From positions 186,001 to 250,000 of the forward strand of contig NZ_BJEN01000001.1 of the NCBI RefSeq assembly GCF_008326345.1: a stretch of 64,000 bases of DNA, read 5' to 3'. Source of the DNA: Cutibacterium modestum. Lineage in GTDB: Bacteria; Actinomycetota; Actinomycetes; Propionibacteriales; Propionibacteriaceae. A model generated the notes under the pieces. The model made no database searches. It was given only the letters and a program-made list of their open reading frames with translations, and was not told where the DNA came from. A program made the position numbers and the translations under genes. Positions 34,779 to 44,600 of the stretch are shown here, one piece after another. Numbering within the stretch: the first letter of the stretch is position 1; each line of letters begins with the position of its first letter.

Positions 34779-36788
34779 TCACAACAGGTTGGCTGGGTCG
34801 ATAACGACGCGCAGACTGCCCGGCTCGTGGTCCATAGTGTGCTTGGACCGTAGCCGGAACAGTTTCTGGGAAAGTTCGGCGAGAGACATCGTGCCACTAG
34901 GACGCACGATGACCTGGTCCCGCTCCGATTCTCCGGCACGACGCTGTTGGGGAGTTGGGCCAAGTACCTCTAGGTCGGCCCCGAACCACTCGCGTAGCCG
35001 CTGTGCTGCCGATGCCACCGCTTTCGGGTTACCGTCGACAATTCCACACGCTACCGCGGGAGGAAAACGTGCCTCTCGACGATCGGCGAATTCACGTGTC
35101 GCCCATCCGATAGGGTCATTTCGAACCATGGCCTGTAAAGCGGCGTTTTCGGAAGGACCGACGACGACTGCCCGGCCTCCGTCCCGAACTGATCGGACTA
35201 AGGACAGGATTGTCATCCACCGATCAACGGTCTGCTCCACCGTTGCCAGGCCGGGCCTCGACAACGAGGACACCGCGTCCAAGATGACAACACAGGCATA
35301 GCCCGATTCCGGTGCGGGTTCAGCCCCTGGAGTGGCAACAACCAATCGGGGAGTCGAATCGACGCTCTCCCGAACGTGATTACCGGACGAATCCACCACC
35401 GGGACGTCTGGAAATGCCCGGCCTAATTCCGCGGCAGTCGTCGTCGCTCCCACAATGCCTGACCGCACTTCAGTAGAACCGCATTCTGGGCAGCGCCACG
35501 CAGGTAAGTGACTGCCGCACCAGGTGCAATGGAGATCGACCCCAGATTCAGTTCGCCGCCCGATAACCGGTCCACCGCACGAAAAGCATCGCACTGGTGT
35601 TCGGCAGCGTGGGCATGATGGGGAGACGAGATCGCCGACTCGCGGAACAGAAACCAGAACAGGCCCACGCAACAATCCATCACGAATAGCCGTCATGGCA
35701 AGGTCGGGGACCCGAACTAATCGCGCCAACGGATCACGTTCTATAGCGATATCAGAATCACCAGGAATGCGAACCTGCGCACAGACTGCCCGCATCGTCG
35801 GGCGGTCAGCGCCGATGCCGACGAGCCATCCTGACTCTAACCACGAGGCGCTACGAACTGAACAAGAATAGCTCGCCAATAACAAAGCACAGTGATCAAT
35901 CTGAGCCCGCAGCGCAGCCACATCGCGGGTATTCGGGTACGGAGCTCGTGGCTCGTCATGGAGGTCGGAGCCTTCATCCCAGACAGCGATCAACCCCAGA
36001 TCTGCCATCGGTGCCATGACGGCCGAGCGCGTCCCTACAACGATTTTCGCTGTACCACGAATGACTGCCAGATAGTGACGCCAGCGCGTCGATGCTGGTT
36101 GATCAGCGTGGAGCACCGCGACGGTCCCAGGTCCTAAAACAGCTTGGAATCTCGCGTGCAAGGTGGCGACGTCGTCAACCGTCGGGCAACACACCACAGC
36201 GCTGCGTCCAGAGGCCACGGTGGCGCAGACCGCTTGTAGTAGCCCGTTGCTCCAATCTCCGAGGCGATCATCGTCTCCCGGGCCGCATACCGGGGTAACT
36301 CGCCAGTGGGCTCGAGGGCGTTCTCCGGCCTTAAGCAGCCCAAGGAAGTGGCGGCCCCGGCTTAGGGCCATCAAGGTCCCAGCCGGCATCGTAGGTGTCG
36401 GTGTTGGCCACGGTGGAGGATTGGCAGCCTCTGTCGTAGCGTGCCGGGTGGGGACAGCCCACCTGAGCACTTCGTCCAAGGTGCCTGCCCAGTGGTCGGC
36501 TACATGACGGGCCAGGTTGAGCTGGTCTGGCGTAGCAACAACCTGGCCGGATACCAATTTTTCAACTGGGGCCAATGTGACTCCAGGCTCTTGCTCATGG
36601 TCCACCCCCACGACGACGCCGTCACACCGTCGACCGGCGAGTTTGACCCGCACCCGCACTCCGACTTGGACTCGATCGACGAGATCGTCGGGGATCAGGT
36701 AGTCGAAAGGACGGTCGAGGTGGGCCAGACCGGAAGAGACGACAACATGGGCGATCCATGACGTCGTTTCCAATAACGGTTCGGTCAT
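34779..36788 (-). CDS. priA: Primosomal protein N' (PriA), actinobacterial ATPase-less type
   Basis: Replication restart protein of about 669 residues. The N-terminal 3'-end-binding domain (VVVSSGLAHLDRPFDYLIPDDL) and the zinc-binding cysteines (CPRCRTPVRCFSCGGP, then CTWCGSHLPAWRCPECGS) are clear. The Walker A motif is missing: the place where GxGKT would be reads GRSAVVCCPTVDD, and the DEAH box is WDEGSD. This loss is the normal state of actinobacterial PriA, so it should load the primosome but not unwind DNA. Start taken as ATG 36788; a GTG at 36812 is an alternative, and neither has a strong ribosome site. Located between metK and fmt. Confidence 0.92.
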   Translation of the reverse strand: MTEPLLETTSWIAHVVVSSGLAHLDRPFDYLIPDDLVDRVQVGVRVRVKLAGRRCDGVVVGVDHEQEPGVTLAPVEKLVSGQVVATPDQLNLARHVADHWAGTLDEVLRWAVPTRHATTEAANPPPWPTPTPTMPAGTLMALSRGRHFLGLLKAGERPRAHWRVTPVCGPGDDDRLGDWSNGLLQAVCATVASGRSAVVCCPTVDDVATLHARFQAVLGPGTVAVLHADQPASTRWRHYLAVIRGTAKIVVGTRSAVMAPMADLGLIAVWDEGSDLHDEPRAPYPNTRDVAALRAQIDHCALLLASYSCSVRSASWLESGWLVGIGADRPTMRAVCAQVRIPGDSDIAIERDPLARLVRVPDLAMTAIRDGLLRGPVLVSVPRVGDLVSPSCPRCRTPVRCFSCGGPVIGRRTESGVDLHCTWCGSHLPAWRCPECGSTEVRSGIVGATTTAAELGRAFPDVPVVDSSGNHVRESVDSTPRLVVATPGAEPAPESGYACVVILDAVSSLSRPGLATVEQTVDRWMTILSLVRSVRDGGRAVVVGPSENAALQAMVRNDPIGWATREFADRREARFPPAVACGIVDGNPKAVASAAQRLREWFGADLEVLGPTPQQRRAGESERDQVIVRPSGTMSLAELSQKLFRLRSKHTMDHEPGSLRVVIDPANLL

Positions 36789-36834
36789 AGGGCAGATGTT
36801 ACGGCCCACCACCGACGGCGCCGCGGTAGTTCTC

Positions 36835-38028
36835 TCAGAGACGCGCGGCCGCAGCCAAGGCTTCGGCGCGGTTCGTCAGTTCCCAAGTAGCACCCGGCAA
36901 CTCGCGACCGAAATGACCACCAGCGACCAGCTGGGAATAGATCGGCCGTAGCAGGTCAAGATCCGCGATGATCGCACCGGGTCGCAGGTCAAAAACCTCA
37001 CCGACGGCGCGCTCGATGACAGCCTCAGGCACGTGATTGGTGCCAAACGTGTCGATACGGAATCCTACCGGGCGAGCAGTACCAATGGCGTAGGCAACCT
37101 GGCACTCGCAACGATCAGCTAGACCCGCTGCCACGACATTTTTGGCTACCCAGCGCATCGCGTACGCTGCGGAACGGTCGACCTTAGACGGGTCCTTTCC
37201 GGAGAAGGCACCTCCCCCATGACGCGCCATCCCGCCATAGGTGTCGACAATGATCTTGCGACCGGTCAGTCCGACGTCGCCCATCGGGCCACCGATGACG
37301 AACTTGCCAGTCGGGTTAATGAGCACCCGTATGTCTTTATGATCGAGGTCGTAACGATCCAGCACCGGCTCGATCACGAGACGACGTAGATCGGGGGTCA
37401 TCGTCGCATCCAAATTAATTCCTGCACGATGCTGGCTCGACACGACGACGGTGTCCACCGCTACGGGCTTCTCGTCCTCGTCGTAGCGAATCGTTACCTG
37501 GGTCTTGCCATCGGGGCACAGATACTCCAGCGCACCTTCCTTGCGGACCTTTGTCAGCTGCAAGGACAGCGCATGGGCCATGTCGATAGGCAGCGGCATG
37601 AGAGAAGAAGTTTCGGTACACGCATAGCCGAACATCAAGCCCTGGTCCCCGGCCCCCTGGGTGTCAATAACGTCTGTGGAACCATGACGAGTCTCATAGG
37701 CCGCAGTCACCCCTTGGGCAATGTCAGGGCTCTGCGCATCGATCGCGACCGAAACGCCGCAGGAGGCACCGTCAAAACCTTTGGAGGACGAATCGTAGCC
37801 GATATCAAGAATGCGGGAGCGAGCAATGCCAGCGATGTCGACGTAGGCTTCGGTGGTGACTTCGCCGCAGACCATCACCTGCCCGGTCGTCACCACGGTT
37901 TCCACGGCAGCGTGAGAATGGGGGTCCTCGGCCAACATGGCATCAAGGACAGCGTCGGAAATGGCGTCGGCAATCTTGTCCGGATGGCCTTCCGTCACTG
38001 ATTCCGATGTGAACAGACGAGTGGGCAT
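36835..38028 (-). CDS. metK: S-adenosylmethionine synthetase
   Basis: Makes SAM from methionine and ATP. The 397-residue product carries the family signatures [31 protein letters not shown] and [19 protein letters not shown]. Start ATG 38028, preceded by AGGAAAC, is preferred to an upstream in-frame Met because [10 protein letters not shown] matches the usual N-terminus. Sits between coaBC and priA. No SAM riboswitch was seen upstream. Confidence 0.97.
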   Translation of the reverse strand: MPTRLFTSESVTEGHPDKIADAISDAVLDAMLAEDPHSHAAVETVVTTGQVMVCGEVTTEAYVDIAGIARSRILDIGYDSSSKGFDGASCGVSVAIDAQSPDIAQGVTAAYETRHGSTDVIDTQGAGDQGLMFGYACTETSSLMPLPIDMAHALSLQLTKVRKEGALEYLCPDGKTQVTIRYDEDEKPVAVDTVVVSSQHRAGINLDATMTPDLRRLVIEPVLDRYDLDHKDIRVLINPTGKFVIGGPMGDVGLTGRKIIVDTYGGMARHGGGAFSGKDPSKVDRSAAYAMRWVAKNVVAAGLADRCECQVAYAIGTARPVGFRIDTFGTNHVPEAVIERAVGEVFDLRPGAIIADLDLLRPIYSQLVAGGHFGRELPGATWELTNRAEALAAAARL

Positions 38029-38067
38029 GGCGTTTCCTGTCCGCGCGGCCACAAGCCGCGCATTGTG

Positions 38068-39300
38068 TTACTGAGTAGCCAGCAGCGCGTGGACCTCGTC
38101 GAGGATGACGACAGCTGCCTGCGACTTCGATCCGGTGATACGACGACCCGGCCCCTGCTGGTTGACCACGGTTACGTCGGTGCCGACCTTGCCGAACACT
38201 TTTCCGCCGCTCACATCGTTAACGACTAAAAGGTCGCAACCCTTGCGTGCGAGTTTGGCTTGGGCCAGCTTCAAGAGCTGGTTATGGTCTGGTGCCGTCT
38301 CGGCGGCAAATCCGACGACGACCCTGTTCTGTATCGATTGGGAACAGATACGGGCCAACACGTCGGGAGTCTGATGAAGGTGGAGGGTCATCGTTGCGCC
38401 TGTGGCGTTGTTCCCCTCGTGCTTTTTGATCTTGGTGTCGGCAGCGACCGGCGCGAAGTCAGCCGCAGCAGCAGCTTGGATGACAACATCCGCCTGCCGA
38501 GCCAGGTCGTCCATGGCATCGGCAAGGTCTTCGGTGCTATCAATGCGAGTAATTTGCACGCCCGACGGCATGACGACGTCAGTGTGAGCAGCGACAATGT
38601 GGACATCGGCTCCGCGAGCAGCTGCAACTTGAGCGATAGCCCTGCCCATTCGACCCGACGATGAATTACCGAGGTAACGCACCGGATCGATGGCTTCTCG
38701 GGTGCCGCCCAGGGAGACGACGATGCGTTTTCCAGCGAGATCCTGCTGAGCCATGGCGGAGGCACATTCTGGCGCAGCGATAAGAAGGTCAACGAACTCT
38801 GCAATCTCGTCAGGGTCAGGCAGACGCCCCGGGCCCGAGTCACGACCGGTAAGGCGTCCAGAAGCGGGGTCCTTAACGACAATGCCATGGCGACGAAGGG
38901 TCGCGACATTATCAACGGTAGCTGCGTTATGCCACATACCAGTGTGCATAGCGGGTGCGAGCAGCACTGGCGCTGAGGTGGCGAGAACCGTCGCAGTCAG
39001 GAGGTCATCGGCATGGCCCCCCGCAATGCGTGCCATGAGATCGGCAGTTGCTGGAGCCACCACGACAACGTCGGCACGCTCAGCCAAGCGGACATGCTCC
39101 ACGCCGGGAACGTCGTCGAAAACTTCGGTGTGGACCGGATGTCCGCTCAGTGCCTCCCAGGTCGGGCTCCCAATGAATTCGAGGGCGGCTCTAGTAGGGA
39201 CTACGTGAACCTCATGGCCGGCCTCAGAGAGGAGCCGCGAGAGCAGGCATGCCTTGTAGGCGGCTATGCCTCCCCCGATACCGAGAACGACGACACTCAC
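38068..39300 (-). CDS. coaBC: Phosphopantothenoylcysteine decarboxylase / synthetase
   Basis: Bifunctional coenzyme A enzyme of 410 residues. The N-terminal flavoprotein CoaC half has GIGGGIAAYKACLLSR, the APATADLMARIAGG segment and the PAMHTGMW substrate-recognition clamp (the more usual form is PAMN). The CoaB half from about residue 190 has VSLGGTREAIDPVRYLGN followed by NSSSGRMG, AAAAADFAP, the KIKK loop and VNDVSGGKVFG. Length is normal. Its start lies 12 bases from the rpoZ stop. Confidence 0.95.
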   Translation of the reverse strand: MSVVVLGIGGGIAAYKACLLSRLLSEAGHEVHVVPTRAALEFIGSPTWEALSGHPVHTEVFDDVPGVEHVRLAERADVVVVAPATADLMARIAGGHADDLLTATVLATSAPVLLAPAMHTGMWHNAATVDNVATLRRHGIVVKDPASGRLTGRDSGPGRLPDPDEIAEFVDLLIAAPECASAMAQQDLAGKRIVVSLGGTREAIDPVRYLGNSSSGRMGRAIAQVAAARGADVHIVAAHTDVVMPSGVQITRIDSTEDLADAMDDLARQADVVIQAAAAADFAPVAADTKIKKHEGNNATGATMTLHLHQTPDVLARICSQSIQNRVVVGFAAETAPDHNQLLKLAQAKLARKGCDLLVVNDVSGGKVFGKVGTDVTVVNQQGPGRRITGSKSQAAVVILDEVHALLATQ

Positions 39301-39312
39301 GCCGGACTCAGA

Positions 39313-39660
39313 TCATGCGTTCGGGTCAGCGAGATCAGCGAAGGGGTCGTCCAACTCAATAGCCGGGGCCTCTTGGGCCGCAGCGGCCTGGGCAGCGATC
39401 TCTTCGGCATCCATCTCGTGGGCTTCCACGACGCCGGCCTGGATCTCACGCATGGCGATAGATAGTGGTTTCTCCTGGTTGGTCGTTTCCACTAGCGGGC
39501 CGACATTCTCTAGCAGGCCTTCTGCTAGTTGCGAGTAATACGCATTGATCTGACGGGCGCGCTTCGCCGCAAAAAGGACGAGGCGGTACTTCGAATCGAC
39601 GTGCTCGAGGAGCTGGTCAATGGGCGGGTTGACGATGCCTTCAGGCGTGGTCTCGGTCAA
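39313..39660 (-). CDS. rpoZ: RNA polymerase omega subunit
   Basis: Small RNA polymerase subunit. The TTG at 39660 ([17 protein letters not shown]) is preferred because GGAGGACAT lies just before it. The alternative GTG at 39684 would place that ribosome site inside the coding frame and would overlap gmk. The 115-residue product carries [18 protein letters not shown], the omega signature, and ends in an Ala/Glu-rich acidic tail. Standard gmk-rpoZ-coaBC order. Confidence 0.93.
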   Translation of the reverse strand: MTETTPEGIVNPPIDQLLEHVDSKYRLVLFAAKRARQINAYYSQLAEGLLENVGPLVETTNQEKPLSIAMREIQAGVVEAHEMDAEEIAAQAAAAQEAPAIELDDPFADLADPNA

Positions 39661-39680
39661 GGAATGTCCTCCAGATATGG

Positions 39681-40280
39681 TCACAGACTCAGTAATTCTA
39701 CCAGATGGGAAACGGCATGATCCACGGTATCGTTGACGACCACGGCGTCAAACTCATCGGCGTTGGCCAACTCCATCTTTGCAGTCTCCAGACGTTGTTT
39801 CTGCTGCTCCGGTGTCTCCGTGCCGCGGCCGACTAAGCGGCGGACTAACTCGCCCCATGACGGCGGCGCGAGGAAAATCTGGGTCGCTTGAGGATAGGTC
39901 TCGCGCACCTGGCGAGCTCCTTGCAGATCAATCTCCAAGATGACGGTGCGATTATCGGCAACTGCCTGTTCGACGGGGCCGCGTGGCGTGCCGTACCGGT
40001 GGCTGTTATGGACGGTGGCCCACTCGAGTAACCCGTCGCAGGCAACCAGCTTGTCGAACTGTTCTGGTGTGATGAAGTCGTAATCGATCCCGTCACGTTC
40101 TTTGGGGCGCGGCGGACGCGTAGTCACCGACCTGGAAACGACGATCTCTGGATGGCTACGGAGCAACGCTCCCACCACCGTCCCCTTACCGACTGCAGTA
40201 GGTCCGGAGACGACGGCCACCGGGACCGGGCCGTGATGACAAAGGCCTCGGGCCTGGGGAATGACGGGGTCGCAACTCAT
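39681..40280 (-). CDS. gmk: Guanylate kinase
   Basis: Phosphorylates GMP to GDP. The 199-residue product has a P-loop GPTAVGKGT (residues about 26-34), [19 protein letters not shown], the GMP-binding [13 protein letters not shown] and [11 protein letters not shown] 17-residue N-terminal lead precedes the core. Between mihF and rpoZ, the conserved actinobacterial order. Confidence 0.96.
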   Translation of the reverse strand: MSCDPVIPQARGLCHHGPVPVAVVSGPTAVGKGTVVGALLRSHPEIVVSRSVTTRPPRPKERDGIDYDFITPEQFDKLVACDGLLEWATVHNSHRYGTPRGPVEQAVADNRTVILEIDLQGARQVRETYPQATQIFLAPPSWGELVRRLVGRGTETPEQQKQRLETAKMELANADEFDAVVVNDTVDHAVSHLVELLSL

Positions 40281-40343
40281 AGGGACACCCTAATGGTCTA
40301 ATGCTCCACATAGCGACGCGGCCGTGCCCGGGGGCTAATCGCC

Positions 40344-40664
40344 TCAGGAACGTCGATCAAACTCCGCGCGCAGACCGGCGACCTGATGGCGCCCTAAGCC
40401 ACGGATACGCCGGTTAGGAGCGATTTCGAGACGCTCCATGATTTCGGCTGCGCGCTTGTCTCCGACACGCGGCAGGGCTTTGAGCAGGTCGACGACCTTG
40501 ATGTGAGCGAGTACCTCGTCGTTAGCGGCTTTATCGAGAACTTCAGACAAGGTTACGTCGCCGGAGCGAACCTTCGCTTTGAAGTCAGCGCGAACTCTCC
40601 TTGCCCGTGTCGCTGCTTCACGAGCAGCCGAAAGCTGTTCAGGTGAAAGGGTGGGTATGGACAC
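40344..40664 (-). CDS. mihF: Integration host factor, actinobacterial type (MihF)
   Basis: A 106-residue nucleoid-associated protein. The family core is evident: TRARRVRADFKAKVRSGDVTLSEVL, LLKALPRVGDKRAAEIMERL and NRRIRGLGRHQVAGL, the last being the S13-like DNA-binding part. GTG 40664 follows GGAGGGGCTC, which decides the start. Upstream of gmk, as in mycobacteria and other propionibacteria. Confidence 0.95.
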   Translation of the reverse strand: MSIPTLSPEQLSAAREAATRARRVRADFKAKVRSGDVTLSEVLDKAANDEVLAHIKVVDLLKALPRVGDKRAAEIMERLEIAPNRRIRGLGRHQVAGLRAEFDRRS

Positions 40665-40755
40665 GAGCCCCTCCAATCAAGTGTGCAGCGCTTCCGCGCA
40701 ACAGTGGGAAATCTCCACCGGGGATCCGATGGAGACGTTCGGCACATTAGTCTGC

Positions 40756-41547
40756 TTAGTCACCTGTTGCGTCGGTTTTGTGGAGATCTGTGTCCAATTC
40801 GTAATCTTCTGAGGTTGAATGCTCTCCGCCGGTCAGATCAACGCTATTAGCGGAGTTCTCAAGATCGCCGGCGTTTCCGCTAGTCGCGTCCCCATTGTCC
40901 GCTTCGGCTGGGGAAAGGGCACTGTCTGCACCGCTAGGTATGGCCTCGACGTCGTCACCCTCGTTGAGCGACTGCTCACAATCCTCGTGCGGCTCTAGGG
41001 AGCTTGAGGGGATAGCGTCATCGGACGGCAGATCCTCGACACGGGCAGGCCCGTGAGAGATGACCGCACTAAGAAGCCCATTGAGGAACGGAGCTGAATC
41101 GTCAGTTGAGAACTCCTCGCTCAATTCGATTGCTTCCGAAATTACCGCTGGGTTCGGGGTATCTGTATGCAAGATCTCGAACGTGCCCAGGCGGGCGAGG
41201 ATGCGATCCACCCGCGGCATTCGGTCCAGCGTCCAGCCTTCGGAAAGACAGTCAGCCAGGACTGAGTCAAGGCCTGCCTGGGTGGCAGCCACACCACGGA
41301 CCAAATCAGCAGCGAATGGCCTGACTGGATTGATGAAGACACTTGGACGCGCTGCAAGAACCTCGAGAGGATCAGTGCCCATGAGGTCCGCTTCAAACAG
41401 GATGTCGAGAGCCTGTTTACGGGCTTTCGACCGGGTCGAGAGGTCCGCGTGTTTTTGGATGTCCCCGCTGGTGCGTCTGACCTCAAGGTCGCCGATCCTC
41501 TCGATGGGACCCTCGTCGTCAGGCATGGGAACGGTATTCGTGCTCAC
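40756..41547 (-). CDS. nusB: Transcription antitermination factor NusB with acidic C-terminal tail
   Basis: RNA-binding factor of the rRNA antitermination complex. The NusB fold spans residues about 38-170 ([77 protein letters not shown]). The last 90 residues are acidic, low-complexity and probably disordered (many Asp, Glu, Ser, Asn), making the protein 263 residues against about 140-160 for most NusB. An extra 37-residue lead precedes the core. It overlaps the efp stop by four bases. Confidence 0.92.
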   Translation of the reverse strand: MSTNTVPMPDDEGPIERIGDLEVRRTSGDIQKHADLSTRSKARKQALDILFEADLMGTDPLEVLAARPSVFINPVRPFAADLVRGVAATQAGLDSVLADCLSEGWTLDRMPRVDRILARLGTFEILHTDTPNPAVISEAIELSEEFSTDDSAPFLNGLLSAVISHGPARVEDLPSDDAIPSSSLEPHEDCEQSLNEGDDVEAIPSGADSALSPAEADNGDATSGNAGDLENSANSVDLTGGEHSTSEDYELDTDLHKTDATGD

Positions 41548-42113
41548 TTCTCGGAGATACGGCCGAGGTAATCGCCGGAACGGGTGTCGACCTTGACCTT
41601 TTCACCCATGGTGATGAACAGCGGCACCTGGATCTCACGGCCAGTTTCGAGGGTCGCAGGCTTAGTGCCACCGGTGGAACGGTCACCCTGCAGGCCCGGC
41701 TCGGTGTAGGTGATCTCCAACTCAACCGAGGCCGGCAGATCAATGTAGAGCGGGTTCCCCTCGTGCAGAGCCACAGTTGCGGTCTGATTCTCAAGTATGA
41801 AGTCCTTGGCGTCGCCGACAACTTCGGTCGGAATCGGCAACTGCTCATAGGTCGACTCATCCATGAAGATGTAGGCGTCGCCATCCTGGTAAAGGTACTG
41901 CATGTCGCGACGATCGACCTCAGCCGACTCAATCTTGACGTCGGAGTTAAAGGTGCGATCGACAACCTTCCCGCTCAGCACGTGCTTGAGCTTGGTACGC
42001 ACGACGGTATTGCCCTTACCCGGCTTGTGGTGTTGGAACCAGATGACCGTCCACAGCTGGCCGTCGAGGTCGAGAACGGTGCCGTTCTTGATGTCATTGG
42101 TGGAGATAACCAC
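41544..42113 (-). CDS. efp: Translation elongation factor P
   Basis: Relieves ribosome stalling at polyproline stretches. GTG 42113 ([18 protein letters not shown]) is chosen as start because it follows AAAGGGACC and gives the standard 189 residues. The tip loop [14 protein letters not shown] carries the conserved Lys; no modification genes (epmA/B, ymfI/earP) are in the window. The C-terminal OB domains with [24 protein letters not shown] are complete. Translationally coupled to nusB. Confidence 0.97.
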   Translation of the reverse strand: MVISTNDIKNGTVLDLDGQLWTVIWFQHHKPGKGNTVVRTKLKHVLSGKVVDRTFNSDVKIESAEVDRRDMQYLYQDGDAYIFMDESTYEQLPIPTEVVGDAKDFILENQTATVALHEGNPLYIDLPASVELEITYTEPGLQGDRSTGGTKPATLETGREIQVPLFITMGEKVKVDTRSGDYLGRISEK

Positions 42114-42448
42114 AGGTCGGTCCCTTTCGGAGTCGTCAGATGGGAGATAAACGGGCGGGCTAGCCACGCTCGCCCATCCTTAACAAGTGTAGCGGAATCT
42201 TCACGCGCCCCGTTGCTTAGGAGAGCGTCACTTCAGCCAACCGGAGTCTCGACTGATGGGGTACTGCCACAAACCGGGTGGCCCGCGCGCTCGGCAGGTA
42301 GGCACCTGCTGGAGATCACGTCATTGTCCGTTTACCGTGAGGCTGCCCTACCGCGCCACATGCACGATAACGTGAGATTACGCACGATCTCGACTCTAGC
42401 GAGCTGGGAGCCAGTTTCGACCCCGCAACGGATTCCGACCAGCACTCA
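42114..42448. promoter_or_regulatory. Divergent promoter region of efp and ppk2
   Basis: The 335 bases between the efp start and the assigned ppk2 start must hold both promoters. No clear -35/-10 pair was identified. The ppk2 frame is already open from 42371, just after an in-frame TAA at 42368, so the right-hand 78 bases may be coding. Confidence 0.4.
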
Positions 42449-43330
42449 TTGCGCGAATTCATTGACCTGGTCGCTGATGCCGGGTATGTCGTCGATTCCG
42501 ATGAGCATGGCGACGATCCTGAACTCATCGCCCCTGACGGTTCAGCTGTGGAAACCTGGCACGAAGATTATCCGTACCCGAACCTCATGGATCGGCGCGA
42601 GTACGAAACCCAAAAGAGGTTGCTACAAATTGAGCTGCTCAAGCTCCAGTACTCCATCGATGACACCGGTGAACGTCACGTCATCGTCTTTGAAGGCCGT
42701 GATGCAGCCGGCAAAGGTGGAGCCATTAAGAGGTTCAGCGAACACCTCAATCCCCGTCGCTGTCGCGTCGTCGCGCTTGACAAGCCGTCGGATCGTGAAC
42801 TGGGCCAATGGAATTTCCAGCGTTATATTCAGCACCTCCCCACGACTGGAGAGATCGTGCTCTTCGACCGCTCATGGTACAACCGCGGTGGCGTCGAGCG
42901 GGTTATGGGTTTTTGCACCGATGAAGAGCATCGGATCTTCCTTCGCCAAGCGCCGATTCTTGAAGAGATGATGATCGAATCAGGCATTCATGTGACGAAG
43001 TTCTGGTTCTCGGTTACCCGGCAGGAGCAGCGTACCCGGTTCGCAATTCGTCAGCTTGATCCAGTTCGTCGCTGGAAGCTCTCCCCGATGGACTTGGAGT
43101 CGCTGGGGCGCTGGGACGATTACACCCGTGCCAAAGAGGAGATGTTCGCCGCGACCGACACCGATGCCGCGCCGTGGATATGTGTCAAGTCCAATGATAA
43201 GAAGCGCGCACGTCTTAATGCGATGAGGTATTTCTTGTTGCAATATGATTATGAAGGCAAGGATGCGGACGTTGTCGGACAGCCCGATCCGAGGTTGGTG
43301 CGTCGGGCCCGAGACATGGTTGGAGACTAA
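42449..43330 (+). CDS. ppk2: Polyphosphate kinase 2 (start uncertain)
   Basis: PPK2-family kinase transferring phosphate between polyphosphate and nucleoside diphosphates or monophosphates. The core shows Walker A FEGRDAAGKGGAIKR, the lid-like RWKLSPMDLESLGRWDDY, Walker B EIVLFDRSWYNR and VMGFCTDEEH. TTG 42449 gives 293 residues but has no ribosome site. Upstream, the same frame continues open back to 42371 and encodes sensible residues (GASFDPATDSDQHS), with no ATG or GTG in it. The true start may be a rare codon, or the N-terminus may be frameshifted. Directly followed by the CapA-like gene (TAAATG junction). Confidence 0.88.
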   Translation: MREFIDLVADAGYVVDSDEHGDDPELIAPDGSAVETWHEDYPYPNLMDRREYETQKRLLQIELLKLQYSIDDTGERHVIVFEGRDAAGKGGAIKRFSEHLNPRRCRVVALDKPSDRELGQWNFQRYIQHLPTTGEIVLFDRSWYNRGGVERVMGFCTDEEHRIFLRQAPILEEMMIESGIHVTKFWFSVTRQEQRTRFAIRQLDPVRRWKLSPMDLESLGRWDDYTRAKEEMFAATDTDAAPWICVKSNDKKRARLNAMRYFLLQYDYEGKDADVVGQPDPRLVRRARDMVGD

Positions 43331-44596
43331 ATGATTCTGCCTCGACGAGGATGGACTGTAGCTGCCCTAGCCACCGGACTCGCGGCCAGCGGATGCGCGA
43401 CGGCACCCCCGCCTGACGACGCCGCCGTACCTGTCCCTGTGGCCTCATCAGCCGCGTCGAAGCCCTCCTTCACACCGTCGCACTCGACCGCTGGTAAGCC
43501 TGCGGCCTCTGGATCCACACCTACGACGGTGACGTTCGCTACACCCTTGAAGGCAGCCACAGCTCAGCCCTCGATTCATCGCAGAGTCGACGGATCGCTG
43601 ACGGTCACCGTCTCTGGTGACCTGCTCTGGCACCCTTCCACATGGCGCACGGCACGGGAGGATGGCCATGGAAAGAATGACTTCGCGCCCATATTCGGAA
43701 CCGTTGCGCCTATTCTCCGCAACGCCGACGTGTCAATCTGTCACGAAGAGGTACCCGTTGCCCCTAAAGGTTCTCGATACTCCGGCTATCCAGAGTTCGG
43801 GGTGCCCACTGAGATCGCCAAGGCGATCGCTACTGTCGGGTTTGATGCCTGCAGTACTGCCTCGAATCACTCCTTTGACCGTGGATTCCCTGGTCTGAAG
43901 GCCACCCTTGATGCCCTGGACGCCGCGCACGTTAAGTATTCCGGCACAGCCCGAACTCAGGCTGAGGCTGAACGGCCCGTTATCGTGACAGGTAGCAACG
44001 GCCTCAAGCTGGGGCTGGTTTCCGGGACTTATGGCCTTAACGGGTCAACCCCACCTAAGAGCACATCATGGGCGTGGAGCGACATCGAGGCAGACCACCT
44101 CATTAAGAGGGCGGAGGCGGCCAAGAAGGCTGGCGCCGACATCGTCATCGTCGCGGCCCACTCTGGCCTCGAATATCACCACGAACCTACGCAGGAGCAG
44201 GTCCGGCTAGCACGGCGCCTAACCGCGTCCCCTGCCATCGACATGGTCTACTGCCACCACAGCCATGTCGTTGAGCCGTGGACGCGGATGAACGGCAAAC
44301 TTGTCATGTATGGGCTGGGCAATTTCGTCGCCCAGCAGTCTTCTCGCATGCCTGGCACCAATGAAGGAGTCGTTGGTCGGGTCACGTTCAGGGTGCGGTC
44401 TGGGAAAGTCTCAACGACGAAGGCCGAGTACATCCCGATTTTCATCGGTTCTAAGAGCGACGGTCCGATCCGGGTTCATGCCGTCGACACTGAGCTCAAG
44501 TCGGGCATGGGAAACCAAGTAAAACTCAAGGCTACTCAACGGGATGTCTCCAGAGCCGTCAAATTGCTTGGGATCGGCGGCGTTACCGAGGCCTAA
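43331..44596 (+). CDS. CapA/PgsA-family metallophosphatase-like lipoprotein
   Basis: A 421-residue secreted protein. The lipoprotein signal peptide ends in the lipobox LAASGC (Cys at residue 22). A Thr/Ser/Ala/Pro linker of about 70 residues follows. The rest is a CapA (PGA_cap) calcineurin-like domain with putative metal ligands in VSGDLLWH, ADVSICHEE, SNHSFDRG, IVIVAAHSGLEYHHEP and CHHSHVVEP. CapA relatives take part in poly-gamma-glutamate capsule synthesis, but many actinobacterial homologues are uncharacterised and no capB or capC is nearby. The gene begins at the base after the ppk2 stop. Confidence 0.88.
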   Translation: MILPRRGWTVAALATGLAASGCATAPPPDDAAVPVPVASSAASKPSFTPSHSTAGKPAASGSTPTTVTFATPLKAATAQPSIHRRVDGSLTVTVSGDLLWHPSTWRTAREDGHGKNDFAPIFGTVAPILRNADVSICHEEVPVAPKGSRYSGYPEFGVPTEIAKAIATVGFDACSTASNHSFDRGFPGLKATLDALDAAHVKYSGTARTQAEAERPVIVTGSNGLKLGLVSGTYGLNGSTPPKSTSWAWSDIEADHLIKRAEAAKKAGADIVIVAAHSGLEYHHEPTQEQVRLARRLTASPAIDMVYCHHSHVVEPWTRMNGKLVMYGLGNFVAQQSSRMPGTNEGVVGRVTFRVRSGKVSTTKAEYIPIFIGSKSDGPIRVHAVDTELKSGMGNQVKLKATQRDVSRAVKLLGIGGVTEA

Positions 44597-44600
44597 TGAT

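Noticed and set aside
34779-36788. PriA without a Walker A motif looked like a broken helicase
   Set aside because: Loss of the ATPase motifs is the known normal state of actinobacterial PriA, and the rest of the protein is intact.
36835-38067. Possible SAM riboswitch upstream of metK or metX
   Set aside because: The upstream gaps are too short and show no conserved SAM-riboswitch core.
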